A DNA stretch of 64,000 bases from Prosopis cineraria (taxonomy: Eukaryota; Streptophyta; Magnoliopsida; Fabales; Fabaceae): NCBI RefSeq assembly GCF_029017545.1, contig NW_026555339.1:24724438-24788437 (forward strand). The letters are read 5' to 3'. Below are positions 35,646-47,688 of this stretch, piece by piece. A model generated the notes under the pieces. That model ran no database searches, had not been told where the DNA came from, and saw only the letters and a program-made list of their open reading frames with translations. Numbering within the stretch: the first letter of the stretch is position 1; every line of letters starts with the position of its first letter. The translations under genes and the position numbers were made by a program.

Positions 35646-37039
35646 GGTTAATGAGCAAAATAAACCCTGAAGTATTGCCTGAAAAGTGCTTTCAACTCTG
35701 AACTCTTAAAATATGCAAAATAAACCCTGAACTTTTAAATTCATAACAAAATGAACCCTGACTGTCAAATTTATTAATGCCATTACTATTCATGCGAGTA
35801 CTATTTACCATGGGCCCTTGTTAATACTGATGTATCATTGTGAATTAGCACCACAAACCCTAAACTATTATGTTAATAGCGTTGTGAACCCTGAACTATT
35901 ATGTTAGTAGCATTTTAGATCCTAAACTTTGAAATTTTGAACAAATTACTTCCACCATTTATATATAGAATGTTGACTATTATGTAGACCAAATTAGCCT
36001 CAGTATGGTTCGCCGCAGTGAATGCATCATTGACTATGGCAAATGACCTATAATTTTATGAAATAACTTTTTTCTCTTTTTTTTTTTGCAATGTTTTCCA
36101 AATGATTGGTAGCTTATACTTTCGTATACTCTATAACTCTAACTTAGTCTGATTTTGAATAATATTTATTTATTTAATGGTAAAAATTTGGGATCCCATT
36201 TGAAAAGAAGTTTAAATATTAGATAATTTTAATTAATCGATTAATTTGAGTTTTAAATTTGTTGATAAAATCATCAGCTTTCACATCCATCGTCTGTAAA
36301 ATACTATGATACTTAAACTTCTTTTCAAATGGGATCCCAAATTTTCACCATTAAAAAAATAAACATTAGATAATTTTAATTAACTAATTAATTTGAGTTT
36401 TAAATCTGTTGATGAAATCATCAGCTTTCGCATTCACTGTCTATTTAAATTTGTTGATGAAATCATCGGCTTTCGCATCTATCGTCTATAAAATCCTATG
36501 ATACTTAAACTTCTTGTCAAATGGGATCTCAAATTTTCACCATTAAATAAATAAATATTATTCAAAATAAGACTAAATTAGAGTTATAGAGTATATGGAA
36601 GCATAAAATATCAATCGTTTGGAAATTATTGCGAAAAAAAGGGCAAAAAAATTCATTTCACAAAATTATAAGTCATTCGCCATAGTCAATAATGTATTCA
36701 CCACGGCAAGCCATGCTGAGACTAATTTGATCTATATAATAGTCAACATTTTATAGATAAACGGTGGGAGTAATTTGTTCTAAATTTCAAAGTTCAGGGT
36801 CTAAAACGCTACTAACATAATAGTTTAGGATTTGTGGCACTGATTCACAATAACACGTCAACATTAACTAGGGCCCACGATGAATAGTATTGCATGAACA
36901 GTACTACATTAACAAATTTATCAGTTAGAGTTCATTTTGCTATGAATTTAAAGTTTAAGGTTTATTTTGCATATTTTAAGAGTTTAGAGTTGAAAGCATT
37001 TTTCGGACAATATTTCAGGGTTTATTTTTCTCATTAACC
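35646..37039. mobile_element. Large fold-back element, about 1.4 kb
   Basis: The left end GGTTAATGAGCAAAATAAAC faces the right end, gtttatttttctcattaacc. The arms (each about 500-600 bp) are mirrored throughout, e.g. gcaaaataaaccctgaac against its complement at 36960, and gactatggcaaatgacctat against ataagtcattcgccatagtc. The flanks cgtttttta (left) and cttgtttttta (right) could be a damaged ~9-bp target duplication, which would fit a Mutator-type MITE. There is no transposase ORF. Confidence 0.85.
36213..36545. repeat. Direct repeats in the centre of the fold-back element
   Basis: A unit starting attagataattttaattaa and ending caaattttcaccattaaa occurs at 36213-36355 and again at 36364-36545. 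The second copy contains an extra internal duplication of ttgatgaaatcatc(a/g)gctttcgcat. The cttcttttcaaatgggatcc segment is also mirrored at 36190-36212. Confidence 0.8.
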
Positions 37040-40036
37040 CTTGTTTTTTAAGTGGTTTAGTTTGGTTTAGTTTTTGTTTGGATCAAGTTTGAGGTTTTTT
37101 ATTTTAGATACTTTCATAATTTAGACAACTTCACAAAAAAATATATAAAATAAATATAAGCTTGGTTCGATTTCATTCAAGTTTCTAAAAACAAAAACTT
37201 TAACAAAATCAAATCAATTGATTTTGCTAAAAAAGAAAATCAAACCTTATTTATAATCAATTTTAATTTTTTCATATCAATTTTAAACACCCTTAATAAG
37301 AGTAACAAATCATAAACAATAATTTTTTTAAAATAACTTCTAATATAAAAGGACCATGGGGTAAAATTATATTTTACATCTTAGAACACTATTATTTATT
37401 GTAGAATCATCAATACAATCTTTACTTAGCGTTTTACTTAAATTAATTTTTAGTCATCCATGTTTGGTTGGAGGGGATGAAAGGAAATTGAGGCGAGAAG
37501 AAGGGAGATACTGAAAATTTTGATCTTAGACATGAAATTTTTTGGCAAATATGATTTAAAAAATGAAAAAATGGGGTTAATTTTTTTAATAGAAATAAGA
37601 TAAAAAATAAATTAAAAATTTTTAACCTTACTTATCATTTTTTTAAATCAAACTTTTTATCGCAAAAACAAAAATCAAACTTCCTAAAATACCTCATTTT
37701 TTTTTAAACTTAATATCCCATGCCGGGTAAAATCTAGTTATATTGTACAGGATATGAGCCTCCTGGTGGTGCCTGTGTCGTTTGTTTCTATATGCTTTCA
37801 TTTTTATTTAAAAAAAAACAAAGAATTATGTTCACATAACCTGTAACTTGAGAAAATTGATAATAAATTATCCAAAAAATTTTCATATAATTAAACTTGG
37901 AAAATATTTTGGTTTATTCTACAAATAATAAGTATATGATAAACTAATTAGCTTATATATAATCTGACTAGCAATAATAATATATTTTAATATTCTATTT
38001 CAATTTTCTATGTGAAGAAAATTATGCCATTCCTATTTCTTTCGCAAATACATTTTATTCAATGATCAATAATTGATTTCACGATAAATTTACTGCTCCC
38101 CCAAATTTACAACTGACTTGTGATGTTTTATTTTAATTTTATTTTTTTTCAAGCATCTAATATTGAATAACAAAATTCTCATATCAGAATTAAATTTTTA
38201 AAATTATGATCATAAACCAAATATTTTTATTACATATACGTATTTTCAATTTAAAATTTAGAGTCAACTTAAAATAAATAATAAATAAAGTAATTGTTGC
38301 AATAACTTCTAGTTTTTAAACTTAATTTACTAGTTTACATTAATAAAATTGGTTTGATATTTATTATAATTTTTCTAAAATATTTTAATTTCAATTTTTA
38401 AAATTGAATATGTGTGTGTAGATTCTTCAGCAAAATATTTTTTAACATCCCAAGTGAGTTGACTTTTCTTTTGTTTTTTTTAATAACCGAAGGTGACTTT
38501 TCTTCTTCTTTTTAAGTGGAGAAATCTTGGAGTAATCTGATTCTAAAGGGAACACCTTCACATAAGTCATTATAGTTTCCAGCTTCCCATTCAAAGTTTC
38601 TTGTGCCCAGCTCATGCATCTCAGTTATGAGATTTCCAAGATTTTTCACTTCTTCCTTTGTTTCCCATAGAGCAGCGGGTAGTAAATCCATCTTCTTAGA
38701 TAATTCTAAATTTTGTCTTATCACAAATTTAGGTGTGAGAGGAAGAGAGACAGTGGTGGAGCTAAGACCTTAAGTTAGGAAGTGTGAGACAACTCAATTT
38801 AAAAATTCATAATTTAAAAAACTTATGATAATCTTAAAAAAATAATTACATTAGGAAAAAAATATAATAACATAAGTAAAGTTACACATATTTTTGTATG
38901 AGAAAAAGTATATTGAGGATTTGTTTGAGCAAAAATATATTGAGAAGATTGATATAGAGTTTATGTTTGAAAGAAAAGAAAATTATTACCCAAAAGATGA
39001 CTTCATTTGTTTTGGTTGGACTTTATTATAAAAAAAAACAACTCTTGAACAATCCAGTTTTTTAGTAATATGTTTAATGAGTTTAAATCTTTCGGTTTGG
39101 ATTTATGGAATATGAGTTGAAATATCATATATTTAAGAAAATTGAAAACCCAAATAATTTGTTTTATTAAACTTAGATGGTTCAAACTTCTACATCCAGG
39201 ATGCAAAATTATAAATTTTACATACTCCATATATAATTTTCTCCATGTCATAGGGTGTTTTTTTCCCGTCACATGTATGTGGCTTTGCCATTGCTTAAAG
39301 AGGTTGGAATATGTGGTGGCTCTTTGTGACTTTGTAGCTTTAGAAGACTCTCCAATTTTCCAATCCTTTTATTCTTTTTCTCAGCAGAAGCTCGAGGAAT
39401 GTCAATGTGCTTAATAGGCACTCAATCTTTTCCTTTTAACTCCATCTTCATCGTCAGGAGGCTAATGCCTTTGAACTGTTCAATTTTTGTTCCCTGCCTT
39501 CAAGGTAGGATATGTATTGGTACCTCTTCATAATTTTGGAGGCTATAGTTGGGTAGAAGAGAGTTTCCTTCCTTCTTTTGAGTCAACCACAATGTTTTAG
39601 TGTGGATATGAACATGCAATAATGTATGTCATCATTCATACAATCATTCATCTCATCCTTTTATGTTTTTACATTACTTGTGGATTGTGAACCTCTTAGC
39701 CTCGTTGGACATGTTGGACTTGCATAGCCCGTACTCTATCAATGATAAGCTTAAAATTTATGTTGTGGATTTTCTTTCAGAAACATGGCAGGTTGGCATT
39801 GGAATAAGTTTGGTTATCTTTTGCCTAAGTCTATGTTCTATATGTTGTTGCAAACTACAAATTTGGGATTGGACGCTTTACCAGTAATGCTCTTTGGGGG
39901 AGATGTTGTTTACTAGCTGCTTGGAGTATGATGATCATGGTAATTTGTTATAGGGAGTTTGAAAGTTGAAGACCCCACAGAGATGTCAAACATTTCTATG
40001 GTTTTGCATTCTTAGCAATCGAATGCTTATTATTGA
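37040..40036. other. Intergenic AT-rich DNA, no clear gene
   Basis: Mostly AT-rich unique-looking sequence. 39140-39990 has more balanced composition and short ORFs (39142-39414, 39663-39887), but no domain that I recognise. It may be worn transposon or exon debris. A small ORF at 38512-38760 is listed separately. Confidence 0.4.
38512..38760 (-). other. Small unrecognised ORF, possible gene fragment
   Basis: An open stretch on the minus strand from about 38760 to a TAA-type stop at 38512 reads ...TVSLPLTPKFVIRQNLELSK, then a Lys/Glu-rich part (WETKEEVKNLGNLITEMHEL) that could form a helix. It has an internal ATG (MDLLPAALWE) but no ATG at its start. Its amino-acid composition is more protein-like than that of the neighbouring AT-rich frames. 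No family recognised. It could be an isolated exon or transposon debris. Confidence 0.2.
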
Positions 40037-40090
40037 GTCAAGACATATGAGAGATCTCATAATGTCAAGACATATGAGAGATCTCATAAT
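40037..40090. repeat. 27-bp perfect tandem duplication
   Basis: The unit gtcaagacatatgagagatc followed by tcataat occurs twice (40037-40063, 40064-40090). Each copy contains the palindrome gagatctc. Confidence 0.95.
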
Positions 40091-40209
40091 GAATTTTGGG
40101 CCCCTGATTGATCATCATTAGGATATGCGTTTGTGGTTTTGTGTGATAAGAATAATGCAAGCAATCGCTACTACTACATTAAAAAAGGGTTAAGAGACAA
40201 AAATGCACT

Positions 40210-40917
40210 GGAAGTTTTCTAAGAGAATCATTACATACCCTTACCTTTTAATTGGAGCAATGTCACATTGAAAGTTTCAAAAAGAGAGCAGTTTTGCCTT
40301 ACCATCAAGGTTGACTATTTGTCAACCATTTATTCCATTTTATTTGCTACATGTTAGCCATTTGGCATTTAAAAAAATAAAAAAAAAAAAGAAAGAAAGA
40401 GATAGTTGGCCCTCTCTTTGTTTGACTTTTACATCTCTCTCCCTTCTTCCCCTTCCTTATCTTTACCTCTCTTTGGGTTCTGCTCATCACCCTTATTGTC
40501 TAAGTCCTAACTAGAGTCTTCACTGCTTGCTGTTCCTGTAGTCCTCATGACATCAACCTAAAACCACTCAACACATTCCCCATCCTAACCCATTCCACAA
40601 TCACACACTCCCAACTATGCCCCCAACTTTGACGAGCGAGTAATCCTAGATTGTGCACTGTACCTAAGCTAGTTCACTCACCAACACTCTATGGTGCGGC
40701 TTAGACTCATTTTTGAGCAATGGCTTTGATAGGTAGCCTCTTTTTTGAAAAAAAAAATCAGGTGGTTGCCACTTGGCCAAAAAAAAAAAGTCAAAGTAAT
40801 GGTCAACAAATGGTCTCACTAATGGCAAGGCAAAATTGCTCCCCTTTTGAAACTTTTAAAGCAATATTGCTCCAACTAAAAGGTAAGGGTACTTAGTACT
40901 CTTTTTGAAAAACATCC
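40210..40917. mobile_element. Fold-back element, about 0.7 kb
   Basis: The left arm (about 40210-40335) starts ggaagttttctaagagaatc. The right arm (about 40770-40917), read as reverse complement, starts ggatgtttttcaaaaagagt. Both continue with acccttaccttttagttggag-like sequence, then gttttgccttaccat and a gtcaaccat segment. The centre is pyrimidine-rich (40420-40480) and noncoding. No clear target duplication was identified, so the ends are tentative. Confidence 0.75.
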
Positions 40918-42690
40918 AAAGCATGTTGAGTAGTAAAAACTTACATGCTGTGAGTCATTGCATTAATATGCATCACATGATCAGGAGAGGTAAGAGTTTG
41001 CCTAGGGAGAGGAGTGGAGAATTAAATCCACGTGATAAGGCTTCCATTCAAGTTGATGGCTTACCTAGATTGTATATGTGTATTTTGTCCTATTTGTTCA
41101 ATGAAAGATTGTCCCATTGGTTCAACAAGGAATTTAAACCTAACTAGTTATCTACTGATTTAACAAGGAAGCTAATCTATGGAGAATGACACCTCATAGT
41201 GTGAGAAAATGGGGGAAATTGTGTTTCATAAGTGAGTTGGGAAAGTCTTGGCCAAGCAATCTCTCATATGTGTTTAGGCTAGGAAAGTCCCAAATCATAG
41301 ACTATCCTAATGTCTTATAACCCATAGTTTTGTGTTAAAGGAATAAGGAGGATATAAGGGAGGTATGATCATGCATAGTAAAAAGGGTACACGATTGTTA
41401 TAGTGTGGCCCTAATGAGAGAAAGCATATGAAAGCCTAGTTCTTTATGGCATGGCCTTAAATTGATTAATATCTTGTGAGCATGCATCATTGTGAATTGA
41501 TAAATGTGGATGTAACTCTTGAAATATATTTTATGATTTGATATTAATCGTTGTCTCATGTGTATGTTTTAATATGAACCAAAAGGTTGAAGTTACACTT
41601 CTGAATATGCCAATGTTTTGATATTGCTTGATTTTCCACTTAAATTGAAAGTAATTGATATGCATTAATATGAGTTAGTTGGATTTAGTTACTGAGTGGT
41701 TGTACTCACTCCATTATCTTTAATATTATAAGAAATAGCTCAAGAGAATTGGACAGAGGAAAATAGTCGAAGGCATATGATTACTATTCTATTAGTAGGC
41801 CTCTTTTGTCTTTTGAGTTTGTATATGTATATGATGATTTACATTGCCAATTAAGACTAACATCTTAGATTTTACTTGCATTATGTGTTTTGTGAATTGC
41901 AAAGTGTATTTTAGGCTCTAGGACGTGTGTATGTGATTTATGACATCTATATTAGTGTAAGTAAGAGTTAAGCATAACACATGATATTTGTGGATCATTT
42001 GACAAAATGGATGATTTGTGCTCCCCCTTTTGTTTTTTGAGAATTAGGGATTGAGCGATAAAAATATAATTTACTAGTGTTATGTGTGTTGTGGTACATT
42101 GCAAAGATTAGTTTTAGCCTATTGCATGTGGTTTGAGAGGTATCTATGGCTTTTGGCTTGTGAAATATGTTTTGGACACCTGGTTTGGAGAAAAAGTGAT
42201 GTAAAAGTGCAAGTTTTAAAAAGAGTGTCTAAATTTTAAATGAGTAATAATTTGAGTATGAAATCTAAGCCATTAATTAGAGCTTGAAAGGAACTTTCTA
42301 TAAATACTTAGTTCGCGTCAATCGAACATCAAACAGAAGAATAAGGTGCATCAAAAATTGTCCAAAAAGCTATCAATTTGACAGCAGAAATTTGCTGTCA
42401 TGAAATATGCAATGTGCCACGACACATTGTGCAACAAGCCATAGTGCATGGCACAGAAGCGAACAAGTTGCGGCTCATGTGCAATATGCTGTAGCACATG
42501 CCCTCAAATTTGGCATAATCTCTTTGTTTTCTAGTTCCTAAGCAAATGCACTAACTTTTAAAATGATCATTTGCTTTAGCATAATGTTTATACTATGATT
42601 TATCAATTGGAAAACCTTTCAATATGATTTTAACTTTTAAAATTTAGGATTCCATCTGTACAACTTATTCGTAAACTTGGTAAATGTGTC
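40918..42690 (+). mobile_element. Badly worn family A-like LTR
   Basis: Scattered matches in the expected order: catgatcaggagaggtaaga near 40977 (family: catgatcataggagtggga), the gttactgagtggttgtactcac segment near 41690 (family: stretch before ttacagg), and the cgcgtcaatcgaacatcaaa block near 42315. Then comes a GC-rich palindromic block (42405-42505) preceded by gctgtcatgaaat. Ends not found. It lies directly after the fold-back element, which may have inserted at or near the LTR's left side. Confidence 0.55.
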
Positions 42691-43756
42691 TTTACCTTAA
42701 GCCAATCTCTTAATTAATTAAGATTGGGAGTTAATTAGAGAATAATGAGGAAGGAGGTTAAAATTAATTTCTCTTATCAATATTATAATTTTTTAATCAA
42801 ATTATATTTCAATGGGTTAGTTACGTGGATATCTTTAAAATTGTACACTTTTTTTTTATGTCTATATACTCTTAATCAATATGATATCTCAATTAAAAAA
42901 TATTATTAATTACATCCCTTGAATAAGAGTATTTTTGAAGGGAAAAAAAGCATTAATGATTGCACATTGAAAAACCTAAAATACCTTATATATTTTTTAA
43001 AATGATTCTTAGAAAAAAAAATGCTTTATAATATTAAATGGGGGAATATTAAATTATCAAATTCTTAGTCTCAATCTAATTTGTCATATTATTATTGTTG
43101 ATAATACATTTTTAACTATATCATTCATATTAGTATATCTTTTATTTAAAATAAGATGTCTTATATTAAAAATATGTACTCTACTTTAAAATAATGATTT
43201 TTTCATACTAAAATCTAAAAAATTATTCTAATATTACTTCATTCGTTAACTCATATTTAATAATTATTAAATTAAATAATAAATATGTATTTTTTGAAAA
43301 TTTATAAAAGTTAGTGATTTTAATAAATGACATCTAAGTAGGTCCAATTTTTTCAATATCATTGTTAGAAAAAGTTTCCAAACAGAAATATTGATTAATT
43401 ATAATCAGTTGAAATTAAGTTTAGTTTTAAAAAATCATAATTATTTAAAATCTCAATTATTAAATGCCAATCCAAATAGGCACTAATTAAGAAGGTCTGT
43501 GCCCATCTTAAGGTTACGTGTTATTGTCGGCACTAGTATGCTTTGATTTAAGTCCTTTTATTTGTTTTATTTCCTCTTTTTATTTAAAAAAAGAAAATTA
43601 AATTTTCTAAAAAAATATGTTCAGGAAGAACTCGCTTATTGTTTAATATTTGTTTGTTTGTTTTTTTTTTTTTTGAAGAGTTGACATTAATTTGTCAAAT
43701 AAATATATTAATCGTTTTAATGCCAATAAGAGTCAGATACCCTTATTTAGAATATA
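42691..43756. other. AT-rich intergenic DNA
   Basis: I see no gene, RNA or bounded repeat here. Several A- and T-runs occur. Confidence 0.5.
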
Positions 43757-44002
43757 CTCTCTCCATTAAAAAATATAAGATATTTTTAAACAAATCTGAC
43801 GTTCTAATAAAGTAGTTACGTACTTTCAAACTAACCTTATATTTTTATATTTATCTTTATTAAATACCTTATAATAAATATAAAGTCATTTATCAATAGG
43901 GATACTTTAAAAAAAAACAACGATCTCAAAAGACTAAAAATGATGTATATTTTTAAATATTCAACTTTTTAAAAAATATCTTATATTTTTAAACGGAGGG
44001 GA
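43757..44002. mobile_element. Stowaway-type (Tc1/Mariner) MITE, 246 bp
   Basis: The left end CTCTCTCCATTAAAAAATAT mirrors the right end atatttttaaacggagggga. TA dinucleotides flank it (43755-43756 and 44003-44004). Terminal repeats of the 'CTCCCTCCGT' type with a TA target duplication are the hallmark of Stowaway elements. Noncoding, AT-rich interior. Confidence 0.88.
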
Positions 44003-44348
44003 TACTTTTCTTCCATCTTATCAAAAGAGAACATAATTCAAAGAGTGTGATGTTTCAAGATTTCACTGAAGAAGTTATTTTTCTAGTTACTTAATTTATA
44101 AATTTATTTAATAGAATAGAAGCAAATTAGTTAGTGCTTGCTAATTTTTACTTTCCTATCCTTAACTTTCCTCATACCAAGCAATCTCTTAATCTATCCT
44201 TTATTTTTTAATAACTAAATCAAATTTTTAAGATTCAAATAAATGCTTGGGAGAATTTTATCTAAGGACTGTGGATGTCATATATTTTCAAATCAAACCC
44301 AAAAATATTATGAAATTTCACTGGAAAATGTTAGGCTTGAATTGAAAT

Positions 44349-44529
44349 AAAATTATAAAATATAAAATGACAAAACATGTAAAGTAAAATATTTAACAAG
44401 TAATGGTCATTAACACTAGAAGTTCATATGATGATTAAAATTATAAAATATAAAATGACAAAACATGTAAAGTAAAATATTCATCAAGTAAGGCATGGTC
44501 ATTAACAATAGAAGTTCATATGATGATTT
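44349..44529. repeat. ~88-93-bp tandem duplication
   Basis: The unit starting aaaattataaaatataaaat and ending agttcatatgatgatt occurs at 44349-44436 and 44437-44529. The second copy has a small insertion (ggcat). The ORF at 44416-44610 crosses it and is not a gene. Confidence 0.9.
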
Positions 44530-45699
44530 AAATACATAACATGTTAAATCATAATTATAACTTGTAAAATCAACTACCTTGCTTGTTAATTCTCTTGTGT
44601 TACTTGTCACATTTAATATGTTGCAGTTAACATTAATATTAAGCTTTAAGAATACTTGTTAATTCATTGGCTTTACTTATTCATTCCCTCACATATTTAC
44701 ATGTAAAATCTATGTGGTAAGTTAAATCTATTACTTGTTAAGTTATTTCACAAAAAATCATTAATATTAAAACTGTCTCTAGGGTATTGAGAAAAATTAT
44801 AATATTTCAGTGGACCTCATTATCATTTGAATATTTCATAAAATTTTTCTGTCATTTTCCTTATCATATTTATTTAAATATTTGGCATTTGAAAAATATT
44901 AAAACTCATTATTTCTGATATAATGTTTATCAATAAAGAAATCATATAATATTTACTAAATCCACAAATTAATGAATTTATTATGTGAGTGCTTGATGTT
45001 GAGTTAGCTCTAGTTTTCTCTACCTTTGGAAATTGGATAGATAACATAGATGGACAGATTAACGGACACATCAATAGAATGATGAAATTTAAAACAAAAA
45101 AGATCTAACTTATTGTTTCAATAATTTAATGTAAGCTATATTTTGGAATCATTAGGAGCTATTGGTACGATTATGTTTTCCGGCAGAGAAAGTACTCATT
45201 TGTTAAAATTTTCTCACAAATGATTAACTAAATATCATAATGAAAATGATTAGATGGCGTCAATTAAAGTTTGAAATAAATATATTTTCAAATCAGAGAA
45301 TTTGAATATAAATAGTTAAACTATATTAATCAATATTTTGAAGAATTATTTAAGGGCTTTCATCACTTAAAAAAGTGATTGGGAGTTCAAATATCAACTT
45401 TTATAGATATAATAATTTAATTGAAAAAAATTTACCTCCTATCTATTGCCTTTTATATCTCAAGAGAGATAATATCTGCTACAGAGTTTATTCTTTATGC
45501 TATTAAAAAAAATTACTTAAATAGACTTCAATTAATATTACTTTTCAGAAGATGTTTAGAGATATCAATTAATAATAGGTCGGCAAAAAAATAAAAACGA
45601 GATATCAATTAATATATACACACATACACATATATCAAGAAAAGAATAATGATATGTTAATTTTAATAAATACATCTCCCAAAATTTATCTATTTACTG
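44530..45699. other. AT-rich intergenic DNA upstream of the CAF1 locus
   Basis: No feature that I can support. The minus ORF at 44874-45074 is low-complexity and without a domain. Confidence 0.5.
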
Positions 45700-45719
45700 C
45701 GACAGGACTGGAGAGTCAA

Positions 45720-46764
45720 ACCGTCAATGATTAACGCTGTGTCATCAGAATACCGCACGCGCCAATTTCATCCTAAGCGCCGTTTGTTCTCTGCCAATAC
45801 TCTAAGGCCTTCCGTTCTCGGTCCCTGCCGTTTGTTCGGCTGACGGCGGATTACTCACTCAGCTCAGTTTTGATTCGGCCAACCCTAATAAGAGGTGGGG
45901 GGTCTATTGGTTTTGGCTAAGTGGCTAACCCAACATGTTAGTGTGTATTTGAAAGAAAATTTACGTAAACGTAACAAAAGATAAGATTTTTACTGTGTTA
46001 GGTCACTTTGCGATCAACATACGATATTTATGACTGCCTTAATTTATCGATTTTCTCTGTGACAGTAATTTAAGTAATATCGGCATACCATGCTGTTCTG
46101 GCTTTCTATTTTAATGGGTCATTATTCTAGGAATGTTGGTCCTTAGTGTCAGATAACTTGGCCAAAAAACAACTTAACAGTTTAACGAGTAACATGAATG
46201 TGTTTAATTTTTGTCTGTTTCTGTGGCGTATCAGGGCTGTAATGCCATTGATCCCAGTTATCTAATTGGTCTCTTCAATGTCTAATGCAAGCAATCGAAT
46301 TTTGATGCGTAAAAATGAGATGGTGACTCTAAAGTTCCGTTTACAGTAATTCTTACTAAAGAAAGATTATTTATCTTTTTGTTGTTCTGTGGTTTAATTA
46401 TGTATAATTATGAGCCACAACTCACAATCTCCCTTCCTAACTAACAAGCTGCATATCAACATAATCAATACTTTGATATTTTTTTGCTGTCCTTGGTGCT
46501 AGCTGCTAGTTTAAAATCAATTTTATTAGCCACACTATTTTATTAAAATTTTATTTTGGTCATGCAATACATTAAGAGCTTGTTTGGTTTCACATCAGAA
46601 ACCACTAAAACCAATATGAAAGCATATGCATGCTAAATCTTGTATCTAAAATGAGCCATCTTCCTTTTTATGTGTTATTTAACAAAATATTCTATTTGGT
46701 TTAGTCCCAACTTACTTTTAGCATATTTTAATGTGATTCTTCTATGTTTTGGCCATTATCACAG
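45720..46764 (+). promoter_or_regulatory. Probable promoter / 5' UTR exon and UTR intron of CAF1
   Basis: 45720-45900 is an island of GC-rich sequence (cgcacgcgccaatttc..., cctgccgtttgttcggctga) in AT-rich DNA. It ends with aaccctaata at 45881-45890, a telo-box-like element common near plant transcription starts. About 0.9 kb later a good splice acceptor, cattatcacag, ends at 46764, 57 bases before the CAF1 ATG. I infer a 5' UTR exon near 45720-45893 and an intron to 46764. The possible donor (aagag/gtgggg) is weak, so the exon-intron border is uncertain. Confidence 0.35.
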
Positions 46765-46821
46765 AATTGAGAAGACTTGCATTCTCTCTACAATTTTCTA
46801 AAAGAAAAAGTTGAAGCAACC

Positions 46822-47688
46822 ATGAATTCCAAGGGAAAGAGCGTGATTGTTCGTGAAGTCTGGACTTCAAATATACATAGCGAGTTGTCTTTGATCCCGG
46901 CTGCTGTACCTAGCTGCTCTTTTGCCTCCTTTGACACTGAGTTTCCTGGCACCATTTTTACTCCCAATGTTGATCAGGCCTTTTACTCAAAGCTATCTCC
47001 TTCAGATAATTATAGTTTCGTGAAGGCCAATGTTGACGTTTCGAACATCATCCAACTAGGTCTTACCCTAACTGATTCTAACGGGAATCCACCTCACTTT
47101 GGAACTCAAAATGGACATGTTTGGCAATACAATTTCAGTAACTCCGATGTTGGGCGGGATCTTCATAATGCCAAGTCCATTCAACTATTGGAGAAACAAG
47201 GGATTGATTTCTTGAAAAACAAGAAAGAGGGTATTCCGTCTCGGAATTTCCGGACTTTTCTTTTAAAATCTGGATTGTTGTTCAATTCTCATCTCACATG
47301 GGTCACATTCCACAGTTCTTATGATTTTGGGTTCCTAATCAAGCTTCTTGTCAGGGAACAATTGCCTCCTAACATTCACTTGTTTAGACACTTGGTGGCT
47401 CAGTTCTTTGGACCCAAAATTTATGACATGAAGCATATAATTAAGTTCTGCAATGGCTTATATGGTGGCTTAGAAAGAGTGGCTAAGACATTGAATGTGG
47501 ATCGTGTAGTTGGGAAGAATCACCGAGCTGGATCTGATAGCTTGATAACTCTACAAACATTTATGAAGTTGAAGGATCTTTATTTTAGTGGAAATTATGG
47601 GCTTGAAAATTTTCAAGGGGTTCTCTATGGTTTTGAAGTCGATTCTATAATATCAATTATTCCAGTGCCTCAAGATTCACTATTGTGA
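46822..47688 (+). CDS. CAF1: CCR4-associated factor 1 (CAF1/POP2) family deadenylase
   Basis: Single-exon gene for a 288-residue protein of the CAF1/POP2 family. CAF1 is a 3'-5' exoribonuclease of the CCR4-NOT complex that shortens mRNA poly(A) tails in the cytoplasm. The DEDDh catalytic set is complete: Asp38 and Glu40 in FDTEFPG, Asp168 in FHSSYDFGFLIKLL, His234 and Asp239 in NHRAGSDSLIT. Other family landmarks are VREVW near residue 10, KANVDVSNIIQLGLTLTD, QGIDFLKNKKEGI and FCNGLYGGLERVAKTLNV. Length fits plant members (about 280). I chose the ATG at 46822 (context aaccATGaa). An in-frame TGA lies at 46768-46770, and the only longer reading would start at TTG. Lack of introns fits the plant CAF1a/b/11-like group. 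Several normally conserved positions differ (the N-terminal helix 'SNIHSELSLIPAAVPSCSFA' and 'VVGKNHRAG' for 'VGICHQAG'), so it may be a diverged paralogue. No damage is visible. Confidence 0.95.
   Translation: MNSKGKSVIVREVWTSNIHSELSLIPAAVPSCSFASFDTEFPGTIFTPNVDQAFYSKLSPSDNYSFVKANVDVSNIIQLGLTLTDSNGNPPHFGTQNGHVWQYNFSNSDVGRDLHNAKSIQLLEKQGIDFLKNKKEGIPSRNFRTFLLKSGLLFNSHLTWVTFHSSYDFGFLIKLLVREQLPPNIHLFRHLVAQFFGPKIYDMKHIIKFCNGLYGGLERVAKTLNVDRVVGKNHRAGSDSLITLQTFMKLKDLYFSGNYGLENFQGVLYGFEVDSIISIIPVPQDSLL

Noticed and set aside
39663..39887. 74-residue ORF with a membrane-like segment
   Set aside because: No recognisable family, frame not supported by neighbours; composition of noncoding AT-rich DNA.
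40210..40217. 9-bp target duplication for the 40210-40917 element
   Set aside because: Flanks aaatgcact and aaagcatgt share too few positions; ends remain tentative.
46777..46821. N-terminal extension of CAF1 by 15 residues
   Set aside because: The codon at 46777 is TTG, not ATG; the extension is unlike the family and is probably 5' UTR.
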